Positions 39,590-47,742 of a DNA stretch of 64,000 nucleotides are shown piece by piece. The notes beneath the pieces are model-generated. The model saw only the letters and a program-made list of their open reading frames with translations. It was not told where the DNA came from and searched no databases. Numbering within the stretch: position 1 is the stretch's first letter; each line of letters starts with the position of its first letter. The position numbers and the translations under genes are program-made. The stretch is from Bacillus cereus G9842. GTDB taxonomy: Bacteria; Bacillota; Bacilli; Bacillales; Bacillaceae_G. The DNA lies in assembly GCF_000021305.1 (NCBI RefSeq), contig NC_011772.1:4626001-4690000 (forward strand), given 5' to 3'.

Positions 39590-40156
39590 TTATAAATCGA
39601 CATCAATCTCCGTTTTAAAGGTCTCATCCTTTGAGATACCTAAATACTTTAGCGTCTCTGATGGAGTCGCGTGATGAAAATGTTTTTGCAATAGCGCAAT
39701 CGCTATCCCTCTTTTGTACGCATGAAATCCAAACGTTTTTCGCATTGAATTCGTTCCGATCTTACCAACAACTCCAACTGCTTCTGCAGCATTATGAATT
39801 ACACGATACGCTTGTTGGCGCGTAATTGAATTTGGCGTTTTATTAGATTGAAATACGTAATTTTCTCTTTTAACGCCAATAGATTGTACGTAATCTAAAA
39901 GCGCTTCTTTTACTTTTGTATTTAAATAAATATCTTGTTTAAATTTTTCATCTTTCACAGGAAGAGAATAAAACTCTTTAACAGTCCCGTCTTCATTTAA
40001 TACATCTTCAAATTTCATGCCAAGTAGTTCTGTAATTTTTAATCCTGTGTTAATTCCAATAACAAATAAAAGATAGTCTCGCTGGGAGTGCTCTTTTAAA
40101 TATTTTTTCATAGCCTCAATTTGGCTTATATCTTTTAATGCCTCTACAACTTCCAT
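39590..40156 (-). CDS. Tyrosine recombinase-like protein, catalytic domain only
   Basis: 188 residues covering just the C-terminal catalytic domain of phage-integrase-type recombinases; the N-terminal core-binding domain is absent. Aligned to the family pattern, TGLKITELL has K40 where the first catalytic Arg is expected and TNSMRKTF has N136 in place of the first His, while R139, H161/H162 and Y171 (TLKYLGI) are kept. Similar short proteins such as B. subtilis YoeC exist in Bacillus, so it is probably not a random fragment. No att sites or phage genes were seen nearby. Activity is doubtful. Confidence 0.75.
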   Translation of the reverse strand: MEVVEALKDISQIEAMKKYLKEHSQRDYLLFVIGINTGLKITELLGMKFEDVLNEDGTVKEFYSLPVKDEKFKQDIYLNTKVKEALLDYVQSIGVKRENYVFQSNKTPNSITRQQAYRVIHNAAEAVGVVGKIGTNSMRKTFGFHAYKRGIAIALLQKHFHHATPSETLKYLGISKDETFKTEIDVDL

Positions 40157-40504
40157 ACATGTATTCTCCTCATCTTATGAACGGTAATTTTCTCATCATG
40201 TTGTCCATTTTACCTTATCATGCTATGAGATTTCCATGTATTATCCATTATTTTCACAATATACTTTTGTGATCCAAGCAATTTTCAATTTGGAAATTTA
40301 CGATTGTACAAATACGTTGTGGTTAGAAAAGAAATAGGGGATAAAAGTTCAGCTTCTTTCTATAGATTGGATTCCTCCTTTCCTTATCCAGCTGCTTCTA
40401 CTTTTATATTACGTTACTTATTTACATTATATTATATATTTCAGTAACATTAAAGTATTTTTTCTGAAAACAATAAAAACCGAGCAATTTCGCTCGGTTT
40501 TTTA
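40157..40504. terminator. Intergenic region with the terminator of the ABC transporter operon
   Basis: The terminator AAAAACCGAGC-AATTTC-GCTCGGTTTTT lies at 40474-40504, ending the minus-strand ABC genes. The rest carries the integrase ribosome site (AGGAG at about 40166-40170) and a loosely foldable stretch around 40350-40400 (GGATAA..TTATCC). No gene is visible. Confidence 0.75.
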
Positions 40505-42355
40505 TTAATCTTCTTTCGGAAGAACAATTCCTTTATACAATTGAACTGTAATAAGGTAATAAATCGTGTAAATAACTACGAAAATTACGATTGGTATCCA
40601 AATACGGAAGTACGGATCGACTAAAATAAATCCGAAAATATTCATACCAACTAATACGTGAGCGATACCCACAATTGCTGGGAATAAGAATACTAAGAAT
40701 AACTCTTTATAAATTGATTTCGTTAATAATTCACGGCGTACACCGATTTTACGAAGCATTTGATAACGCGTAATATCTTTTGATGCACCAGAAAGAATTT
40801 TGAACATAAGACAGCTTGCCATCATTGCTAAGAAAGCAATTCCAAGGAAGAAGCCCATAAACACTGTTCCGCTCGCAACACCGTAGAACATGTCATACAC
40901 TTGATATTTACTACTCATTTGCTCAGCTTTTACATTTTTATATTTAGCTAGCTGCAACTCGTCAATTTTTTCCCATTCTTTTGTGTATGCTACGAAATCG
41001 TCTGTTTTTCCAGTAAATACGATTCCTTCTTTACCATTTACAGTATCGTACATTTTTTGATCTACAACTTTAATGGCACGATCTTGGTATATATAATATG
41101 GTTGGATTGTTCTAAATGCCTCATCCCATTCTTCCGGCATTGTTTTTTCATTTTTATCTTGTTCTGACCTCACTCCTGCTACTGTACCTACTGGAGCTTC
41201 TCCTGAAACTTCTTTATATTTACCGAAACTTTCTTTACCTACACCATCTCGAATAAATGGCTTATGTTTCTCTAAATCTTCTTTTACATAATAAATATAT
41301 TTGTCGTCTACTTTATAACGGTACTCAGCTTTATTTTTAAATGATATACCATCTAAAATTTTCTTCTCTTCAGCTGTAGGATTATGAACAATTGAATCGT
41401 AAATTTCAAATCCATCAACCGTTTTTATAACGTTATTTTTAAATGCCATACCACCTGAAATTGCACCAGCTCCAAGAGCAACTAACATCGCTACTGTTGC
41501 AAGTACCTTTGTTAAGCTATTAATACGGAAATTTAATTGTGCAAATGTAAAAGCATTAAGTCCTTTTTCACTACGCTTTTTATTACTCTTTAACTTTTTA
41601 ATAATAACTGGAAGGAGTGATCCAAATAGCATATAAGTACCTGCTGTTGTTGTAACTAATGCAATAAGGATTCCCATTTCTCTTAATGTTTCCATATTAA
41701 TCATAGCTGCATAACCAATACCTAATAAAATAACCGCTAGGAATGCAACTAAACCTGTCATTTTTCCTTTTACCACAACACGTTCTGTTTGTGCATCTGC
41801 ATGTACAAGTTGCAGTACAGAAATACGTGATAATTTAATACTGTTCATAATTGCTGATAATACAAATAGCGCAAAGAAGAAGATGCAAGTAACAGTCATA
41901 GATGGCAGGTAAAATGCTTTATAGCCTTCACCAGCAAATTCTAATTGTTTCATTAATAATTGTCCGATACCCTCTGCAAGTCCTACACCAACTGTAATAC
42001 CAATGGCAAGAGACGCAGCGCCTAATACGATCGTTTCAATAAACATAAGTAATGTAACTTTATGCTTTTTTGCTCCTAGCATCATATACATACCGAACTC
42101 TTTTTGACGAAGAGATAATAAGAAAGAGTTCGCATATAAAATATAGAAGAACGTTATAATAGCTAGTAAAAATGAACCTGCTTGGAATACGAATCCAATT
42201 GATTGAATAACTGAGTTAGATTCGATAAACGCTTTATTCAGCGCTAACGTTTGGAACATGTAAAAAATTGAAATCGACATGACAAGACCGACAAGTAAGA
42301 CGATATAATCTTTCAGCTTACTTTTCAGCCCCGACATGGAAAGTTTAAATAACAT
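40505..42355 (-). CDS. BceB-type ABC transporter permease (FtsX domains)
   Basis: 616 residues with the BceB topology: about 10 membrane helices with two FtsX-like units and a large extracytoplasmic domain (about residues 310-520) between helices 7 and 8. Such permeases sense and remove antimicrobial peptides such as bacitracin from lipid carriers. Its ATPase is encoded 16 bases upstream. Unlike typical bceRSAB loci, no response regulator or histidine kinase adjoins. GAAAGGAGG precedes the ATG. Confidence 0.88.
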   Translation of the reverse strand: MLFKLSMSGLKSKLKDYIVLLVGLVMSISIFYMFQTLALNKAFIESNSVIQSIGFVFQAGSFLLAIITFFYILYANSFLLSLRQKEFGMYMMLGAKKHKVTLLMFIETIVLGAASLAIGITVGVGLAEGIGQLLMKQLEFAGEGYKAFYLPSMTVTCIFFFALFVLSAIMNSIKLSRISVLQLVHADAQTERVVVKGKMTGLVAFLAVILLGIGYAAMINMETLREMGILIALVTTTAGTYMLFGSLLPVIIKKLKSNKKRSEKGLNAFTFAQLNFRINSLTKVLATVAMLVALGAGAISGGMAFKNNVIKTVDGFEIYDSIVHNPTAEEKKILDGISFKNKAEYRYKVDDKYIYYVKEDLEKHKPFIRDGVGKESFGKYKEVSGEAPVGTVAGVRSEQDKNEKTMPEEWDEAFRTIQPYYIYQDRAIKVVDQKMYDTVNGKEGIVFTGKTDDFVAYTKEWEKIDELQLAKYKNVKAEQMSSKYQVYDMFYGVASGTVFMGFFLGIAFLAMMASCLMFKILSGASKDITRYQMLRKIGVRRELLTKSIYKELFLVFLFPAIVGIAHVLVGMNIFGFILVDPYFRIWIPIVIFVVIYTIYYLITVQLYKGIVLPKED

Positions 42356-42371
42356 ACTGGAACCTCCTTTC

Positions 42372-43133
42372 TTACGCTTTTTGTGTACCTAAATCTGCAA
42401 GTACATCTAAAATTTCTTTGTAGAACTCTTCACGCGTACCACCGCGATGAATTTCTTTATACAGCTCACCATCTTGAATGAATAAAATTCGCTGACAATA
42501 ACTTGCACTATACGGATCATGTGTAACCATCATAATAGATACGCCTTGTTCTTCATTTAAGTTTGTCATCGCATCAAGTAAACTCGCTGCATTTTTAGAA
42601 TCAAGTGCTCCTGTTGGCTCGTCCCCTAAAATAATTGCTGGCTCATGCACAAGTGCGCGCGCTGCTGCTGAACGTTGTTTCTGCCCACCAGATACTTCAG
42701 ATGGATACTTTTGAAGAATTTCTGTAATCCCTAGCATACCCGCTACTTTTTCTACTTTTGGTCCAATGTTACGTGATGAAACACCTTGAAGAGAAAGTGG
42801 AAGTGCAATGTTTTCATAAATAGATAAGTTCTCTAATAAGTTGAAGTCTTGGAAAATGAATCCTAACTTTTGTGAACGAAAATCAGAAAGTTCACCTTGC
42901 TTCATTTTCGTAATGTCCGTACCCGCAATTTCAACAACGCCGCCCGTTGCTTTATCAAGCGTTGAAATTACATTTAACAATGTCGTTTTACCAGAACCAG
43001 ATGGCCCCATAATTCCAACAAACTCACCCTCTTGAATTGAGAATGAAACACCTTTTAACGCATGTGATTGGTTCTCACCTTTTTTACCGTACACTTTTTG
43101 GACGTTTTTCACGTCTACAACTGGTTTCGTCAT
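42372..43133 (-). CDS. BceA-type ABC transporter ATPase
   Basis: 253 residues of the MacB/LolD-like class: Walker A GPSGSGKTTL, signature VSGGQKQRSAAARAL, Walker B IILGDEPTGALD and H-loop VTHD. Drives the permease encoded next to it; together they probably give peptide antibiotic resistance. AGGAGGATATAT precedes the ATG. Confidence 0.92.
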   Translation of the reverse strand: MTKPVVDVKNVQKVYGKKGENQSHALKGVSFSIQEGEFVGIMGPSGSGKTTLLNVISTLDKATGGVVEIAGTDITKMKQGELSDFRSQKLGFIFQDFNLLENLSIYENIALPLSLQGVSSRNIGPKVEKVAGMLGITEILQKYPSEVSGGQKQRSAAARALVHEPAIILGDEPTGALDSKNAASLLDAMTNLNEEQGVSIMMVTHDPYSASYCQRILFIQDGELYKEIHRGGTREEFYKEILDVLADLGTQKA

Positions 43134-43257
43134 ATATATCCTCCTACGCTTGTTTTTCCATTACCTATTTTGCGCTTTTTGGAAGTGAACTGCTATTTGT
43201 TAACATTACATTTACCTTACACTTTTGTAATATAAAAAAGATGAGTGTGTAAGGTTC

Positions 43258-43318
43258 GTTGATAAATGAAAATTTTATTAGCGATTCGACAAGTAATATC
43301 GACTTACCGAAAAAGATG
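43258..43318 (+). repeat. Repeat family B copy between the ABC operon and the DUF418 gene
   Basis: TTGATAAATGAAAATTTTAT, then TAGCGATTCGACAAGTAATATCGACTTACCGAAAAAGATGACAA split into two modules. Matches the order of the 37700 copy. Next to a terminator. Confidence 0.5.
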
Positions 43319-43324
43319 ACAATA

Positions 43325-43357
43325 AAAATGGGCTGTTCCACAAAAGGAACAACCCAC
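43325..43357 (-). terminator. Terminator of the DUF418 gene
   Basis: GGGTTGTTCC/GGAACAGCCC stem (one G-U) followed by ATTTTTAT on the minus strand. Confidence 0.82.
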
Positions 43358-43365
43358 TTCTCTCT

Positions 43366-44388
43366 TTATTTCTTTAAAGGTGTTACCGTCCAGTAAGTAA
43401 CAACTCGCCAAATCCATTCTAGTGGACCCATTTTAAAGACCTTCATCCAAATTACGCTAAACAAAATTTGAATTGCATAAATTGCAATACACACATATAA
43501 CGTCTGCATGTACGTTAAGTTTTCTGCAAAGTTAAATACACTGCCCGCAATTAAAATCATTGCAGTTTGTCCAATATAATTTGTTAAAGCCATTCGTCCA
43601 TAATATTTCAGTGGTGCTAACAATGTTTGAACCGGTTTTAATTGAAGTAATAAAATTAAAGCTCCAACATAGAAAGCTGAAATAATAGGTCCTACTGTAA
43701 CACCAATTTTTAAAAATTGGCCTGCAGCATTCATTGTTCCATCATCATTCTCAAGTATCATATTTATAAATGGTTCAGCAGGAACGTGCCCGTATTGATA
43801 CCATACAGCTACGACACTTAAAACAAACATAACACCTGTAAAAATAGCGACTTTCTTTATATTTTGCGTGAGATTTTCAAATACACGATATTGTCCTGCA
43901 GCAAGCCCTAATAAAATTAAGCCAAGTGGTAATAACTCTTTAACTCCCATTACACTGAAGGTAATTGTCAAAATAAGTCCTAGTACTAAGTTCACTTCTT
44001 TTTTCGCTTTATAAAACGGTAAAACGATTAACCCGCAAATTGCGTATAACGCTAATGCTTCTCCAGGCTGAAACATGTGATGAATTAAACCAAAAATAAA
44101 TAATGCTACTAAGCGACGTAAAAATAAAACATAGCCATTTTTCCCTTTCGCAATCGCTCTTGAAATAAAGATATAGAATCCCACTCCAAATAAGAATGAG
44201 AAGATTGAGAAGAAACGACCTTCTACAAATAAATATAAAAATCTTTGATAGCTAGCATCCACTGTATTAGGATCTGGAATTTTAATGTTAAGTAGTGCGA
44301 GAATATTTACTAAAATAATCCCTAGTAGTGCAAAGCCACGAATGTAATCTAACTCATCAATTCGCTTGTTTGTAATATTGTTCCCCAT
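43366..44388 (-). CDS. DUF418 membrane protein (YeiB-like)
   Basis: 340 residues with about 8 hydrophobic segments. Opens RIDELDYIRGFALLGIILVN, the family signature, and ends in the conserved C-terminal block with GPLEWIWRVVTYW. Function of the family is unknown; it belongs to the acyltransferase-3-like membrane proteins. CAAGGAG precedes the ATG. Monocistronic. Confidence 0.85.
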   Translation of the reverse strand: MGNNITNKRIDELDYIRGFALLGIILVNILALLNIKIPDPNTVDASYQRFLYLFVEGRFFSIFSFLFGVGFYIFISRAIAKGKNGYVLFLRRLVALFIFGLIHHMFQPGEALALYAICGLIVLPFYKAKKEVNLVLGLILTITFSVMGVKELLPLGLILLGLAAGQYRVFENLTQNIKKVAIFTGVMFVLSVVAVWYQYGHVPAEPFINMILENDDGTMNAAGQFLKIGVTVGPIISAFYVGALILLLQLKPVQTLLAPLKYYGRMALTNYIGQTAMILIAGSVFNFAENLTYMQTLYVCIAIYAIQILFSVIWMKVFKMGPLEWIWRVVTYWTVTPLKK

Positions 44389-44499
44389 AAAGCAACTCCT
44401 TGTATAAAATTTAATCCTTCCTTACTCTACTGGAGAAAGTTGCTCACAACTATCGACAAACCTTACAGTAATCTTACATTATTGTCATATAACAAAATA

Positions 44500-44527
44500 A
44501 AACCAGGTCATATTTCGACCTGGTTTA
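44500..44527 (-). terminator. Terminator of the ytzC operon
   Basis: AAACCAGGTC/GACCTGGTTT stem overlapping the stop codon of the 49-residue gene. Confidence 0.85.
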
Positions 44528-44674
44528 CTCTGATTGTTTCGATTTTTGCGGTTGTCCTTTTTTACTATTACGCTGTTTTACTTGAACAATCGGATCAAGC
44601 TCATTCGAAAATTCAGCGTTATGTCCATTTTGCGTTTTTTGCTCTGGATTATTTTGATCTGAACGTTTCGCCAT
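44525..44674 (-). CDS. Small hydrophilic 49-residue protein
   Basis: Reads MAKRSDQNNPEQKTQNGHNA, then EFSNELDPIVQVKQRNSKKG and a Gln/Lys/Ser tail. Lys/Gln/Asn-rich, no hydrophobic core, in the style of minor small acid-soluble spore proteins or YfhD-like proteins; I cannot name it. AAGGAG is 8 bases before the ATG, ytzC ends 15 bases upstream, and a terminator overlaps the stop. These signals make a real gene likely despite its size. Confidence 0.7.
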   Translation of the reverse strand: MAKRSDQNNPEQKTQNGHNAEFSNELDPIVQVKQRNSKKGQPQKSKQSE

Positions 44675-44689
44675 TACATTCACTCCTTA

Positions 44690-44953
44690 TTAGTGCGGTG
44701 TAATAATCATTTGATGTTGCAATTGGCGAATTGCCATACGTGCTCTATTTAACTGCTCACGTTGCTCATCATTCGCATGTTGTTGCATCGTTTGTAAATC
44801 GTTATATGCTTGTTCTAATTGTAACTGCGCATCCGAATACTCCATCGTATTGTAATGCTCTTGTCTCATACCTTGGTCTAATTGTTCTTTCGCATATTCC
44901 ACCGCTTGTTCCGCTTGTGTAATATACGATTCAAGTGATTGACGCTCTGCCAT
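44690..44953 (-). CDS. ytzC: YtzC-like small coiled-coil protein (DUF2524)
   Basis: 87 residues, almost all helical: SLESYITQAEQAVEYAKEQL, HYNTMEYSDAQLQLEQAYND, then a Gln-rich helix. Matches the short YtzC family of Bacillus; function unknown, with a spore association possible. The ATG at 44953 is chosen for its AAGGAGGG; the upstream in-frame ATG at 44974 lacks one. Divergent from ytqA, as in B. subtilis. Confidence 0.82.
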   Translation of the reverse strand: MAERQSLESYITQAEQAVEYAKEQLDQGMRQEHYNTMEYSDAQLQLEQAYNDLQTMQQHANDEQREQLNRARMAIRQLQHQMIITPH

Positions 44954-45064
44954 AATTGTCCCTCCTTGCTTCAATTCCCCTTTAGTGTGTCCCTTCCATC
45001 TCTACCTTATGAGTATGTTATAATGGATTTTGTTTCATTTTGACTCGGCTTAGGAGGGAAAGTA

Positions 45065-46024
45065 ATGAAGGTTCAAAACCCTTTTCCATATACAAACGAC
45101 AATAAACGTTATCATACATGGAATTACCATTTACGAAATGAATTTGGTGAAAAAATCTTTAAAGTTTCATTAGATGCTGGCTTCGATTGCCCGAACCGGG
45201 ACGGTACAGTTGCTTACGGCGGTTGTACATTTTGCAGTGCTGCCGGATCTGGTGACTTCGCTGGTGATCGCCGCGATGATGTTATAACGCAATATCATGA
45301 AATGAAAGAAAAAATGCGCTCAAAGTGGAAAGACGGAAAATGTATCGCTTATTTCCAAGCGTACACAAATACACATGCACCACTTGAAGTTTTAAAAGAA
45401 AAATTCGAACCGCTTCTAGCAGAAAAAGACGTTGTCGGTCTTTCTATCGCGACTCGTCCAGATTGCTTACCAGACGATGTCGTTGAATATTTAGCGGACT
45501 TAAATAAACGCACATACCTTTGGGTTGAACTCGGTTTACAAACTGTTCACGAACGAACTGCAAACCTTATTAATCGCGCTCATGATTACCCATCTTACGT
45601 GGAAGGTGTAAATAAATTACGTAAGCATGGCATTAGAGTTTGCTCTCATATTATTAATGGTCTTCCACTTGAAGATTACGACATGATGATGGAAACAGCT
45701 CGTGAAGTAGCAAAGCTTGACGTACAAGGAATTAAAATTCATTTACTTCACTTATTAAAAGGAACGCCAATGGTGAAGCAATATGAAAAAGGACAACTCG
45801 AGTTCCTTTCTCTTGAAGATTACGTAAGTCTCGTTGTTGACCAACTTGAAATGATTCCAGAAGACGTAATTGTGCACCGCATCACAGGTGACGGTCCGCC
45901 TGATTTAATGATTGGCCCAATGTGGAGCTTAAATAAATGGGAAGTATTAAATTCCATCGATGCAGAATTTGTACGCCGCGGAAGCTGGCAAGGAAAATAT
46001 GCAAATGAGGAGAAACAAAAATGA
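45065..46024 (+). CDS. ytqA: Radical SAM protein YtqA (YhcC/TIGR01212 type)
   Basis: 319 residues with the unusual cluster motif C42-x11-C54-x2-C57 (DCPNRDGTVAYGGCTFC), as in Elp3-like/YhcC proteins. IATRPDCLPDDV and VELGLQTVHERT are conserved family blocks. Reaction unknown; linkage to ytqB, whose product methylates the tRNA wobble uridine, hints at RNA modification. TTAGGAGGG precedes the ATG; it overlaps ytqB by 4 bases. Confidence 0.85.
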   Translation: MKVQNPFPYTNDNKRYHTWNYHLRNEFGEKIFKVSLDAGFDCPNRDGTVAYGGCTFCSAAGSGDFAGDRRDDVITQYHEMKEKMRSKWKDGKCIAYFQAYTNTHAPLEVLKEKFEPLLAEKDVVGLSIATRPDCLPDDVVEYLADLNKRTYLWVELGLQTVHERTANLINRAHDYPSYVEGVNKLRKHGIRVCSHIINGLPLEDYDMMMETAREVAKLDVQGIKIHLLHLLKGTPMVKQYEKGQLEFLSLEDYVSLVVDQLEMIPEDVIVHRITGDGPPDLMIGPMWSLNKWEVLNSIDAEFVRRGSWQGKYANEEKQK

Positions 46025-46593
46025 AATTAGAACGTGTATTACCGTTTGCTCGCTCGCTTCTGCAAACGGCAGTAAAAGAAGGCGATTACGCTGTAGATGC
46101 AACTTTAGGAAACGGCCATGACACTTGCTTCCTAGCTGAAATCGTTGGAGATAGCGGAAAAGTATTTGGATTTGATATTCAAAAAGAGGCAATCGAAAGC
46201 TCAACAACTCATCTAAAAGAAAAAGAACTTTTTGAACGTACTGTTTTAGTTCACGATAGTCACGATACTCTTCTATCCGTATTACCAGAAGATGCAAAAG
46301 GAAAAGTAACAGGCGCAATTTTCAACTTAGGTTACCTTCCAGGCGGAGACAAGCATATCGTTACAAAACCGAACTCAACAATCTCAGCGATCGAACAACT
46401 ATTAGAAGTAATGGCACCTGAAGGTATCATCGTTCTTGTCATTTACCACGGACATCCAGAAGGACAAGTAGAACGCGACGCTGTACTTACATTTGCTGAA
46501 AAACTAGACCAAAAACAAGCTCACGTACTACGATATGGCTTCATTAACCAGCAAAATAACCCGCCATTTATTGTGGCGATTGAAAAGCGATAA
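46021..46593 (+). CDS. mnmM: SAM-dependent methyltransferase YtqB (MnmM)
   Basis: 190 residues, class I methyltransferase fold: VDATLGNGHDTCFLAE is motif I, GFDIQ binds SAM ribose, and NLGYLPGGDKHI is motif IV-like. The B. subtilis protein YtqB/MnmM completes mnm5s2U at tRNA position 34 by N-methylation (from literature as I recall it). ATG overlaps the end of ytqA. Its stop codon TAA is the first triplet of a dispersed repeat. Confidence 0.85.
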   Translation: MKLERVLPFARSLLQTAVKEGDYAVDATLGNGHDTCFLAEIVGDSGKVFGFDIQKEAIESSTTHLKEKELFERTVLVHDSHDTLLSVLPEDAKGKVTGAIFNLGYLPGGDKHIVTKPNSTISAIEQLLEVMAPEGIIVLVIYHGHPEGQVERDAVLTFAEKLDQKQAHVLRYGFINQQNNPPFIVAIEKR

Positions 46594-46737
46594 AGTGAAA
46601 CTTTAATCAGTGGGGGCATCCCCACTGATTATTAGTTGAACCAATCGGGCATTTATGGGCAGTTTATCTCCCACCTAACCTCTTTGCTCCAGGCGAATTT
46701 TAAGGTGGGAGTTTTACTGCCCGTTAATGCGGGGGAA
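46591..46737 (+). repeat. Dispersed repeat family A, full-length copy after ytqB
   Basis: TAAAGTGAAACTTTAAT, then the perfect hairpin CAGTGGGG-GCAT-CCCCACTG, then ATTATTAGTTGAACC, CGGGCATTTA, and a long stem GGGCAGTTTATCTCCCACC / GGTGGGAGTTTTACTGCCC. This is the best-preserved copy and defines the family. The TAA at its start ends ytqB. Confidence 0.7.
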
Positions 46738-46862
46738 TATATCAACGATTTTTCAATTATATCTATCGTAACTCGGGATATATCAACGATTTTTTCGATA
46801 TATCTATCATAACTTACAATATATCAACGATTTCTCGGATATATCGATTGTTCGACAAAACA
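46738..46862 (+). repeat. Repeat family B, expanded tandem copy
   Basis: Six variants of ATATATC(A/T)..CGATTT, for example ATATATCAACGATTTTTC, GATATATCAACGATTTTT and ATATATCAACGATTTCTC, at about 20-25 bp spacing, with CGATTGTTCGACAA at the end. It directly follows the full-length family A copy. Confidence 0.6.
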
Positions 46863-46865
46863 TAA

Positions 46866-46900
46866 CAAAAAAAGACGTGCATTCACTGCACGTTTTTTTG
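46866..46900 (+). terminator. Terminator after the ytqB repeat region
   Basis: AAAAAAGACGTGCA/TGCACGTTTTTTT hairpin, probably the true 3' end of the ytqAB transcript. Confidence 0.85.
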
Positions 46901-46948
46901 TTATCCTCCTATATAATGGATATATACAATCTTAAAGGAGATAAACCA

Positions 46949-47623
46949 ATGATCGGAATACTAGCAGGAATGGGGCCAAAATCAACTGGACCATTCGTCG
47001 ATACAGTTGTAGCAAGGTGCCAAACAATATACGGAGCAAAGCATGATATGGACTTTCCTCATATGATGATTTATTCGTGTCCAACACCGTTTTACATGGA
47101 TCGCCCTATTGATCACGGAGCGATGAAAAAAGCGATTATTGACGGAGCACAAAAACTTGAAAGTACTGGCGTAAGCTTTATTGCCATGCCGTGTAATACG
47201 GCGCATCTTTATTTTGAAGAATTACAGCGTTCGCTTTCTATCCCGATTTTAAATATAGTCGATGAAACGTTACAAGCAATTCCTGAAAATACAAAAAGAG
47301 TCGCTCTTCTCGCAACAGAAGCAACTGTTCAAGCTAGGATTTACCAAGATGGGATTGCAAAGCGTAATATAGAATACATTCATCATGAAAAATGGCAGGA
47401 AAGCATTAATCAAATTATTACTTGCATTAAATCTGGAGAGATTGAAGAAGCTCGCGAATTGTGGAATACGCTCGTTTTACAACTGAGAGATGAAATAGAT
47501 ACTGCAATTATCGCATGCACTGATTTGAATGTAGTGGCTAGTGAGGATTTTGTTGATTCCTCTCAATGTCTTGCTGATGCTGTTGTTGAAATGTATTTAT
47601 CAAATAAGAAGAAACATTTATAA
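46949..47623 (+). CDS. Aspartate/glutamate racemase family protein
   Basis: 224 residues with the two catalytic cysteines of cofactor-independent racemases: C82 in AMPCNTAH and C190 in IIACTDLN. GILAGMGPKSTGPFVD at the N-terminus is typical of aspartate-racemase-like members. It may make D-aspartate or another D-amino acid. The frame is open upstream, but ATG 46949 has AAAGGAG 8 bases away. Confidence 0.88.
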   Translation: MIGILAGMGPKSTGPFVDTVVARCQTIYGAKHDMDFPHMMIYSCPTPFYMDRPIDHGAMKKAIIDGAQKLESTGVSFIAMPCNTAHLYFEELQRSLSIPILNIVDETLQAIPENTKRVALLATEATVQARIYQDGIAKRNIEYIHHEKWQESINQIITCIKSGEIEEARELWNTLVLQLRDEIDTAIIACTDLNVVASEDFVDSSQCLADAVVEMYLSNKKKHL

Positions 47624-47742
47624 ACGTTGAAACCCCTAAAAACTTTTAACTTTCTTCACAATTCTTTCAAAGTAATCACACTTAATCTCGCTATATTAAA
47701 TAAGTAGTTATTCATATAGGGAAGGTTAGGGGAACTGAAAGT

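Noticed and set aside
39590..40156. Prophage or genomic island at the recombinase-like gene
   Set aside because: Neighbouring genes are ordinary chromosomal genes, no tRNA or direct repeats flank it, and no phage genes are seen.
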